From the NCBI GenBank assembly GCA_024638345.1, contig JAHEKL010000003.1, positions 1 to 30,756 of the forward strand: a DNA stretch of 30,756 bases, in the 5' to 3' direction. The notes under the pieces were generated by a model, which worked only from the letters and a program-made list of their open reading frames with translations, searched no databases and had not been told where the DNA came from. The stretch is from Gammaproteobacteria bacterium (GTDB lineage Bacteria > Gemmatimonadota > Gemmatimonadetes > Longimicrobiales > Gaopeijiaceae). The position numbers and the translations under genes are program-made. Each line of letters starts with the position of its first letter. The stretch's first letter is position 1. This document shows positions 24,651 through 30,756 of this stretch, piece by piece.

Positions 24651-27600
24651 CTAGTCGGGGTCGGACCCCGGGCTCGGCGCAGAGGCTGGAGAACCGACCG
24701 AGCCGAGCTTGGAATCGTACCCTAGGTTCGGCCGGAGCCAGCGTTCCGCCTCCGAGAGGGTCCACCCCTTTCGTCGGGCGTAGTCCTCAACCTGGTCCTG
24801 ACCCAAGCGCCCCACACCGAAATAGAAGGCGTCCGGATGCGAAAAATACCATCCACTGACGCTCGCCGCGGGAAGCATCGCAAAGCTCTCGGTGAGTCGA
24901 ACACCCACGCTACTTCCATCGAGCAGCCGGAAGATCGTGCCCTTCTCGGTGTGATCTGGACACGCGGGATAACCGGGAGCGGGCCTGATTCCGCGGTATT
25001 TTTCCCCGATCAGGTCTGCGTTGGACATCTCCTCTCGCTCGGAGTACGCCCAGATCTTTCGCCGGACGCGAGCGTGCAGGAGTTCGGCAAATGCCTCGGC
25101 GAGCCTGTCGGCGAGCGACCGGGCCAGAATCGACCGGTAGTCGTCGTGCTCGCGGTCGAAGCGGGCGACCATCTCGTCCAGGCCCAGACCCGCGGTGACG
25201 ACGAATGCGCCCGCCCAGTCGGGTTTGCGCGTCCCCGCCGGCGCCACGAAGTCCGCCAACGCGATGTTGGCCCGATCACCCGTCTTGGACGATTGCTGGC
25301 GTAGGGTGTGAATTCTGGCCAGCTCCCGGCTCCTCTCTTCGCTGGCGTACAGCACGACATCGTCACCGATCGCGTTCGCGGGCCAGATCCCTACCGCCCC
25401 TCGAGCCTGGAGCAGCTTCTCGTCGACAATTCGCACGAGGAGCTCCCTCGCGTCGTCGAACAACTCCTGCGCCGCGGGACCGCGATCCGGATCCTTGAGG
25501 ATGTCGGGGTACTTCCCCCGCAGCTCCCAAGCCTGGAAGAAGGGCGTCCAGTCGATATACGGCTCCAACTCCGCCAGCGACTGATCGTGGAACACGCTCA
25601 AACCGGTGGATCTGGGCGGACTCGGCTCATAGTCCTCCCACTCGACTGGGAAGGGGTTCGCCCGGGCTTCTTCGAATGGGAGAAGGGGCCGCTTCTCGCG
25701 ACGACCCGCGTGATCCTCTCTGAGCTGGGCGTAATCCTCACGTGTCCGCGCCACGAAGCTCGGTCGGTCTTTGGAGCTCAGGAGCTTCGCAACCACTCCC
25801 ACGGCCCTCGATGCATCGTGAACGTGCACCGTGGCTCCACCATAGCGCCCCTCGACCTTGATGGCCGTGTGCGCCCTGGACGTGGTCGCACCCCCGATGA
25901 GCAGGGGGACCTCGAACGACTCACGCTCGAGCTCCTCGGCCACGTGCACCATTTCATCCAATGACGGCGTTATGAGTCCCGACAGACCCACGACGTCGAC
26001 CTCTTCCTTCCGCGCCGTCTCCAGGATTCGCTCCGACGGCACCATGACCCCGAGGTCGAGCACGTCGTATCCGTTACACTGGAGGACCACACCCACGATG
26101 TTCTTACCGATGTCGTGTACGTCGCCTTTCACCGTGGCGAGCAGGATCTTGCCCTTGGAGGTGGGCGTTCCATGCTCGGCCTGCTCCGCCTCCATGAACG
26201 GCGTCAGATAGGCGACCGCCTTCTTCATAACCCGGGCGCTCTTCACGACCTGGGGCAAGAACATCTTTCCGGCGCCGAACAGATCCCCGACCACGTTCAT
26301 CCCCGACATGAGCGGCCCTTCGATCACTTGCAGCGCCCGGTCGGACTTCTTGCGGGCCTCCTCGGCGTCTTCTTCGACCCAGCGGTCGATCCCTTTCACG
26401 AGTGCGTGACCGAGCCGGTCCTCCACCGAAGCCTCCCTCCACGACAGATCCTCCTCTCTCTCTGTTGCTTTCCCCGAGTACCGCTCGGCGAGCGCCGTGA
26501 GACGCTCGGTCGCGTCCGGCCTTCGTTGAAAGAGAACGTCCTCGACCGCCTCCTTGAGCTCGGCAGGCACCTCGTCATAGACCGGCAGGGCGCCGGCGTT
26601 GACGATCCCCAGGTCCAGACCGGCCCTGATCGCGTAATAGAGGAAGATGGTATGCATGGCCTCCCGAACCTGCGGGTTTCCCCTGAACGAAAAGGACAGA
26701 TTCGAGATTCCCCCGCTGGTCAGCGCCAGTGGTAGGTTGGCCTTGATATCGGCGACCGCGTCGATGAAGGCTTGGCCGTACCCGTCGTGCTCCGGTATCC
26801 CGGTTGCGACCGCGAAGACGTTGGGGTCGAAGATGATGTCCTGCGGGGAAAAACCGACTTCTTCCGTCAAGATCCGATACGCACGATCGCAAATCTCGAA
26901 CTTCCGCTCGCGGGTGTCCGCCTGACCCTCTTCGTCGAACGCCATGACCACGACCGCGGCGCCGTATCGGAGTATCCGCGCCGCCTTCTCACGAAACGCC
27001 TCCTCCCCGTCCTTCAAGGAGATGGAGTTCACGACCCCTTTGCCTTGGAGACACTGCAGCCCGGCCTCCAGAACCTCCCATCGTGACGAGTCCACCATCA
27101 CGGGAATGCGCGAAATGTCCGGCTCCGAGGCGATCAGGCGCAGAAACCTCACCATGGCTGCCTCAGAGTCGAGTAGTCCCTCGTCCATGTTGACGTCGAG
27201 AATCTGCGCGCCCCCGTCGACTTGCCCCCTCGCCACGTCGAGCGCTTCCTCCAGCCGATCCTCCTTGATCAGCGTGCGGAATCGCTTCGAACCGGTCACG
27301 TTCGTTCGCTCCCCCACGTTCACGAAGTTGAGATCGGGCCCGATGTTCAGAGGTTCCAAGCCCGACAGTCGGCAAAGGGGTGGGCGATCCGGGACGACCC
27401 TGGGTTGGATCTCGCGGACCGCCTCCGCGATGCGGCCAATGTGCTCTGGAGTCGTCCCGCAACAGCCCCGGACCAGATTCACCAGACCACGCCGGGCGAA
27501 GTCTTCGATCAGCGTCGTCATTTCCACGGGACCCTGGTCGTATCCGCCGAACTCGTTTGGGAGACCGGCGTTGGGATGACAGCTCACCAGCGTGTCCGCC

Positions 27601-28409
27601 GTCCGGGAAAGATCCTCCAGATAGGGAGCCAGCTGCTTGGCTCCGAGTGCGCAGTTCAAGCCCACGCTGAAGGGGCGAGCGTGACGCACCGAGTTGAGGA
27701 ATGCTTCCGGGGTCTGTCCCGTGAGCGTTCGCCCGGAGAGATCGGTGATCGTTCCCGAGATGAGGATCGGCAGACTGATGCCGAGCTCCTCGAACACGCT
27801 CTGGATGGCAAAAATGGCCGCCTTGGCATTCAGCGTGTCATAGACGGTTTCGACCATCAGGAGGTCGGAGCCTCCCTCGATCAGCCCGCGGACCGGGTCC
27901 GAGTACACATCCACCAGGTCGGTGAAGCCGACGTCGCGATAGGCCGGGTCATCGACTCGAGGTGAGATCGAGGCGGTGCGATTCGTCGGGCCCAGGACTC
28001 CGCATACGAACCGGGGGCGACCGGAGCCGGACGCCACGACGCGATCGACCGCGGCACGCGCCAGTCGGGCGGCCTCCCGATTCAGCTCTAGGACGACATC
28101 GCCTAAGTCGTATTCCGACTGTCCTATAGACGTTGACGAGAAGGTGTTCGTCTCGATGATGTCGGCGCCGGCCTCCAGATATCGCCAATGGATGTCCTGG
28201 ATGACCTGCGGCCGTGTGAGCACCAGGATATCGTGGTTTCCCTTGAGGGGTTTCGAATGGTGCTCGAACCGGTCCCCCCGGTAGTCCTCCTCGCCGAGAC
28301 CCAATCCCTGAATCACGGTTCCCATCGCGCCGTCCAAGACCAAGATCCGATCCTTGGCGGCTGCCTCGAGCAGACGCCGAGAGGCTGACTTCTCCTGCTT
28401 GCTTGTCAT
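24651..28409 (-). CDS. metH: Cobalamin-dependent methionine synthase
   Basis: This full-length 1252-residue MetH makes methionine from homocysteine and 5-methyl-THF. The homocysteine domain (about 15-335) carries the zinc ligands C253 (GLNCALG) and C316/C317 (RGCCGTTPEHI). The pterin domain (about 355-620) begins near NFVNVGERTNVTGSKRF. The B12 domains (about 660-890) show VKGDVHDIGKN, where H765 is the lower axial cobalt ligand. The C-terminal reactivation domain (about 905-1230) contains the SAM-binding signature GIRPAPGYPACPDH. A short Ser/Pro/Gly tail ends the protein. A strong GAGGAGGGG ribosome site (28415-28423) is five bases before the ATG. The gene lies behind a SAM-II riboswitch and a terminator-like hairpin, so high SAM should lower expression of the whole operon. 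Confidence 0.97.
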   Translation of the reverse strand: MTSKQEKSASRRLLEAAAKDRILVLDGAMGTVIQGLGLGEEDYRGDRFEHHSKPLKGNHDILVLTRPQVIQDIHWRYLEAGADIIETNTFSSTSIGQSEYDLGDVVLELNREAARLARAAVDRVVASGSGRPRFVCGVLGPTNRTASISPRVDDPAYRDVGFTDLVDVYSDPVRGLIEGGSDLLMVETVYDTLNAKAAIFAIQSVFEELGISLPILISGTITDLSGRTLTGQTPEAFLNSVRHARPFSVGLNCALGAKQLAPYLEDLSRTADTLVSCHPNAGLPNEFGGYDQGPVEMTTLIEDFARRGLVNLVRGCCGTTPEHIGRIAEAVREIQPRVVPDRPPLCRLSGLEPLNIGPDLNFVNVGERTNVTGSKRFRTLIKEDRLEEALDVARGQVDGGAQILDVNMDEGLLDSEAAMVRFLRLIASEPDISRIPVMVDSSRWEVLEAGLQCLQGKGVVNSISLKDGEEAFREKAARILRYGAAVVVMAFDEEGQADTRERKFEICDRAYRILTEEVGFSPQDIIFDPNVFAVATGIPEHDGYGQAFIDAVADIKANLPLALTSGGISNLSFSFRGNPQVREAMHTIFLYYAIRAGLDLGIVNAGALPVYDEVPAELKEAVEDVLFQRRPDATERLTALAERYSGKATEREEDLSWREASVEDRLGHALVKGIDRWVEEDAEEARKKSDRALQVIEGPLMSGMNVVGDLFGAGKMFLPQVVKSARVMKKAVAYLTPFMEAEQAEHGTPTSKGKILLATVKGDVHDIGKNIVGVVLQCNGYDVLDLGVMVPSERILETARKEEVDVVGLSGLITPSLDEMVHVAEELERESFEVPLLIGGATTSRAHTAIKVEGRYGGATVHVHDASRAVGVVAKLLSSKDRPSFVARTREDYAQLREDHAGRREKRPLLPFEEARANPFPVEWEDYEPSPPRSTGLSVFHDQSLAELEPYIDWTPFFQAWELRGKYPDILKDPDRGPAAQELFDDARELLVRIVDEKLLQARGAVGIWPANAIGDDVVLYASEERSRELARIHTLRQQSSKTGDRANIALADFVAPAGTRKPDWAGAFVVTAGLGLDEMVARFDREHDDYRSILARSLADRLAEAFAELLHARVRRKIWAYSEREEMSNADLIGEKYRGIRPAPGYPACPDHTEKGTIFRLLDGSSVGVRLTESFAMLPAASVSGWYFSHPDAFYFGVGRLGQDQVEDYARRKGWTLSEAERWLRPNLGYDSKLGSVGSPASAPSPGSDPD

Positions 28410-28494
28410 ATGTGCCCCTCCTCGGCCGAATGCGGCTCGACCCGTTCCTGGGCCGATGCTCCAGCTGGATGACGATCGGGCGACTGCGGCGGGG

Positions 28495-28530
28495 AGAAGA
28501 GAAACCCCGGCAACGCCAAGCGGGCCGGGG
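28495..28530 (-). terminator. Attenuator hairpin between the riboswitch and metH
   Basis: On the minus strand CCCCGGC (28530-28524) pairs with GCCGGGG (28511-28505), with a 12-base loop, and is followed by TTTCTCTTCT. The pyrimidine-rich tail after a GC stem looks like an intrinsic terminator, although the U-run is broken. It lies a few bases after the SAM-II core and about 95 bases before the metH ATG, the right place for transcription attenuation. Confidence 0.6.
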
Positions 28531-28533
28531 GGT

Positions 28534-28583
28534 AGCTTTTTAGCAGTTCGGTTTCCCGGGTCGCAATAGGCCGCAAATCACCC
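28534..28583 (-). ncRNA. SAM-II riboswitch upstream of metH
   Basis: Reading the minus strand, P1 is GGGT (28583-28580) with ACCC (28561-28558). The loop has the conserved GATTT (28579-28575) and TATTGC (28568-28563), and the 3' tail carries GCTAAAAAG (28544-28536). These blocks, in this order and spacing, match the SAM-II pseudoknot, including the U-rich and A-rich strands that form the triplex around SAM. The second helix can be drawn: TTGC with GCTAA, then GGC (28572-28570) with GCT (28536-28534), where the known marine SAM-II has CC with GG. SAM-II elements normally control methionine-pathway genes, which fits metH here. The start of the transcript is not proven. Confidence 0.85.
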
Positions 28584-28604
28584 TGAGCCTCACGCTCGTG
28601 CATA

Positions 28605-28610
28605 TGTATA
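28605..28610 (-). promoter_or_regulatory. Possible -10 box of the metH operon
   Basis: TATACA on the minus strand lies 21 bases before the riboswitch P1. A transcript starting near 28598 would include the whole SAM-II element. I see no good -35; it would fall inside the start of the divergent methyltransferase gene. Confidence 0.35.
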
Positions 28611-28620
28611 GCAAAGGCAC

Positions 28621-30099
28621 GTGACGAACGCTAGCGGCTGCCTGGAGCGCTACAAGGGCGTGGTGGACCACTGGGAGCGCTTCTGGGAGGCCAGCCACGC
28701 CGCGGAGCCAGTCGCCTTCAGGATTCGACGTGGAGTGATCCACCGTAGAAGGCTGATCGAGCGCTTGGCCACATCTGACTTCACCGTAGAGCCCATTCGC
28801 GAGATCGACGGTTACTTCCGCGTCTTGTCGGGCATGGGGTCGGTCGCGCAGACAATCGAGCATTGGCTGGGCTTCTTCCACATCCAGCAGGCGGTGATGG
28901 GCCTTCCCCCCTTGGCGCTCGAGCCCCAGCCCGGAGAGCGGGTTCTGGATCTTTGCGCGGCGCCCGGTGGCAAGACGAGTCACATCTCAGAGCTAATGGC
29001 CGAGGACGGTCCTCTCGTGGCGGTGGATCCGAAGGAAAAACGGATCCGCGGTCTGCTCGGAAACCTCTACCGATTGGGTTGCATGAACGTCGTCGTGGTC
29101 GCCGGTGACGGTCGCCAGCTGCCCCCCGGAGCCTTGTTCGACCGGGTCCTCGTCGACGCCCCCTGCTCGGGGGAGGGCAACTACCGGCGAAAGAAGGGCA
29201 GGCTTCCGGACCGATCGGCCGGCTTCGTTGCCTACGTGACCAAGCTGCAGGAAGACTTACTCCGGACCGCGATCCGCGTCACTCGACCCGGAGGCTTGAT
29301 CGTGTACTCCACCTGCACCTACGCGCCGGAAGAGAACGAGGCCGTCCTCGACCGGGTGCGCCGGGACTGCCCCGTGGAGATCGAACCCATCCCTCTCTCG
29401 GCCCCGCACTCCCCGGGTCTCGGGTCATGGCAAGGGCGGCGTTTTCACCCCGAAGTCGAACGCGCGTGGCGCGTCTATCCCCACCACCTGGACTCGGGAG
29501 GGCTTTTCATGGCCCGCCTCCGCCGTTTGGACAGCACCGCCGGGGCATCGGCCGCGACAGCTGTCGACGATGCCTGGTCCTCCATCCCGAAGGCGTTCCC
29601 AGGCGAGGATCCGGACCGAGCCGCCGAGCGGATCGCCTCCGCTGAACAAGAACTAGCACACTGGTTTGGTTTCACGCCGGAGATCCTCGGGGATCTGGGC
29701 TGGCTGGTCCGCGGGAGGCACATCTGGGCGCATACGGCCAAGGTCTGGCCGATCGATCACTGGAGCCAGCAACCACACGCGGGCTCCAGAAGAGTGATAT
29801 CCGTCGGACTTCGGGCCTTCCGGGCGGGGCCGGGCAGCTTCGAGACACCGACCAGCCACTTCCTCACTCGCTGGGGCAGCCAAATCAGCGACTCGAGGCG
29901 CTTCGCCCTCGACCGAGAGACCCTTCGGCAGCTCCTGGAGCATGGAGAGGTCGCAGCCGGCTCAGCGGACAGGGGTCCGGTCGCTCTATCCTGGGAGGGG
30001 ATCGTCCTGGGTCGTGGAGTCGTTGGGGCCCGAGGGCTCAGACACGAGTTGGGGCGCCCCCACGCGGAGCGTCTGCAGGCCCTGCTCGCTCCGCCCTGA
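28621..30099 (+). CDS. RNA m5C methyltransferase, NOL1/NOP2/Sun family (RsmF-like)
   Basis: This 492-residue SAM-dependent RNA cytosine-C5 methyltransferase contains the SAM-binding motif LDLCAAPGGKTSHI (109-122). The two family cysteines lie in VDAPCSGEG (C182, which aids product release) and YSTCTYAPEENE (C232, the nucleophile). The N-terminal RNA-binding part (1-95) is short, and a long C-terminal extension (about 320-492; WFGF, LVRGRHIWAH, ALSWEGIVLGRGV) resembles the extra domains of RsmF, which modifies 16S rRNA. The target is therefore probably 16S rRNA, though tRNA cannot be excluded. The GTG at 28621 gives a full N-terminus with AAGG a few bases upstream. It is divergent from metH; the start is only about 20 bases from the likely metH transcription start. 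Confidence 0.9.
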   Translation: MTNASGCLERYKGVVDHWERFWEASHAAEPVAFRIRRGVIHRRRLIERLATSDFTVEPIREIDGYFRVLSGMGSVAQTIEHWLGFFHIQQAVMGLPPLALEPQPGERVLDLCAAPGGKTSHISELMAEDGPLVAVDPKEKRIRGLLGNLYRLGCMNVVVVAGDGRQLPPGALFDRVLVDAPCSGEGNYRRKKGRLPDRSAGFVAYVTKLQEDLLRTAIRVTRPGGLIVYSTCTYAPEENEAVLDRVRRDCPVEIEPIPLSAPHSPGLGSWQGRRFHPEVERAWRVYPHHLDSGGLFMARLRRLDSTAGASAATAVDDAWSSIPKAFPGEDPDRAAERIASAEQELAHWFGFTPEILGDLGWLVRGRHIWAHTAKVWPIDHWSQQPHAGSRRVISVGLRAFRAGPGSFETPTSHFLTRWGSQISDSRRFALDRETLRQLLEHGEVAAGSADRGPVALSWEGIVLGRGVVGARGLRHELGRPHAERLQALLAPP

Positions 30100-30134
30100 G
30101 GGGCGACGCTCCTGCGCCTCATCGAGAACCGAAA

Positions 30135-30150
30135 TAGAATATGTGTTCTA
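30135..30150. repeat. AT-rich inverted repeat upstream of the DoxX-like gene
   Basis: TAGAA-N6-TTCTA is an inverted repeat in an AT-rich patch 36 bases after the methyltransferase stop and 226 bases before the next gene. It could be an operator or promoter element; arms are only five bases. Confidence 0.3.
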
Positions 30151-30375
30151 ACTATAGGTCCGTGTATCGGCGCTTCGGCCTTGGACTGCTCGGGCAGGCT
30201 TGGAGGATGCTCGACCCCGGGATCGTCGGACTCATGAGGAGCCGGAACACACGGCGATCCCCAGGCATTGTGAATGGATGTCTGGAGTTGGCTGCGGATC
30301 CGTTCCCGGCCTACTGTACCACCAGCGGGTGCTCCTGACCGGGGTTGCCTGCGGAACCTCTTCCGGGATGGGACA

Positions 30376-30756
30376 ATGAAAGGTACGACGCTGCTCTTTC
30401 TTCGCGTGTCGGTCGCGCTCCTCGTCCTGATCTGGGGCATCGACAAGGTCGTGAACGTGCAACACGCGATAAACGTCTCGAACGCCTTTTATTTCGGGCT
30501 GCTGAGCTTTCCGGGTCTCGTGCCGATCCTCGGGGTCCTGCAGTGCGTAGTCGCCATTCTTGCCCTGGTCGGTCTCTACCGCTCGATCGTGGACCCCCTC
30601 ATCGCGCTCATCAACTTCGGGTCGCTCTTCGGGGTCCGAGCGTCGATCATCGACCCTTGGGGCTGGTTCACCGAGGGTACGAACGCGCTGTTCTTTCCCT
30701 CTCTGACCGTCTTCGCCGCCTGCCTGGTGCTGCTGGCGTTTCGTCGCGAAGAGACG
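30376..30756 (+). CDS. DoxX-like small membrane protein (partial, 3' end beyond window)
   Basis: The first 127 codons are present and the frame stays open to the window edge. The translation is strongly hydrophobic with about four membrane helices (roughly 5-22, 38-52, 56-74 and 106-122) and a short loop DPWGWFTEGTN (about 95-105). The opening LLFLRVSVALLVLIWGIDKV is like the first helix of DoxX/DoxD-family proteins, small four-helix membrane proteins of mostly unknown role, some linked to redox stress. The ATG at 30376 is preceded by GGGATGGGAC, which may serve as ribosome site. The 276-base gap upstream contains short open frames without features and an AT-rich inverted repeat. Confidence 0.7.
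   Translation, partial: MKGTTLLFLRVSVALLVLIWGIDKVVNVQHAINVSNAFYFGLLSFPGLVPILGVLQCVVAILALVGLYRSIVDPLIALINFGSLFGVRASIIDPWGWFTEGTNALFFPSLTVFAACLVLLAFRREET

Noticed and set aside
28410..28620. Cobalamin riboswitch before the B12-dependent metH
   Set aside because: I found no B12-box-like sequence; the leader instead shows SAM-II blocks.
30141..30338. 65-codon open frame between the methyltransferase and DoxX-like genes
   Set aside because: No ribosome site, no recognisable features; composition looks like non-coding sequence.
1..30756. tRNA, rRNA, CRISPR arrays, insertion sequences, prophage
   Set aside because: None was found by reading; no regular repeat array, no transposase or integrase motif.

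Overview
The window looks like a piece of a high-GC, aerobic, Gram-negative chromosome. It carries a TonB-dependent receptor, a TonB-type transducer, an outer-envelope style lipoprotein cytochrome c, a heme O synthase and a PorX-type response regulator with a PglZ effector. PorX-like proteins are typical of the Fibrobacterota-Chlorobiota-Bacteroidota supergroup, and the base composition and gene styles fit Gemmatimonadota best. That placement is an inference from gene content. All genes look like ordinary chromosomal genes; I see no transposase, phage gene, CRISPR array, rRNA or tRNA.

Layout: (1) 1-3222, minus strand: a tightly coupled operon tonB-like > porX-like > ABC exporter (cut by the window edge), with ATGA and GTGA overlaps. 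(2) 3540-4487, plus: a lone ctaB. (3) 4477-6899, minus: typA followed by a dCMP-deaminase family gene. (4) 7172-8248, plus: a secreted beta-propeller protein, which meets a TonB-dependent receptor (8355-10547, minus) at a shared hairpin terminator. (5) 10812-14659, plus: a NadQ-type NAD regulator, then nadA-nadB, with palindromic operator candidates in front of nadA. (6) 14646-18680, minus: a two-receiver response regulator, a membrane-anchored HEAT-repeat protein and a family 2 glycosyltransferase, coupled as one operon. (7) 18835-21843, minus: cstA, a 90-residue protein ending in Cys-Cys, and an ArsA/Get3-type ATPase without any cysteine. (8) 22095-22571, minus: a lipoprotein cytochrome c with a good intrinsic terminator. 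(9) 22794-28409, minus: metH, a homocysteine S-methyltransferase with a TTG start, and a divergent methylenetetrahydrofolate reductase, all behind a SAM-II riboswitch and a terminator-like hairpin. (10) 28621-30099, plus: an RNA m5C methyltransferase; then the 5' part of a DoxX-like membrane protein runs off the end.

The most interesting parts are the SAM-II riboswitch with an apparent transcription attenuator in front of the three-gene methionine/methyl-folate operon, the cstA / CC-ending protein / ArsA module, the nadQ-operator-nadAB arrangement, and the response regulator / HEAT / glycosyltransferase operon whose GGDEF-like domain has lost its signature.
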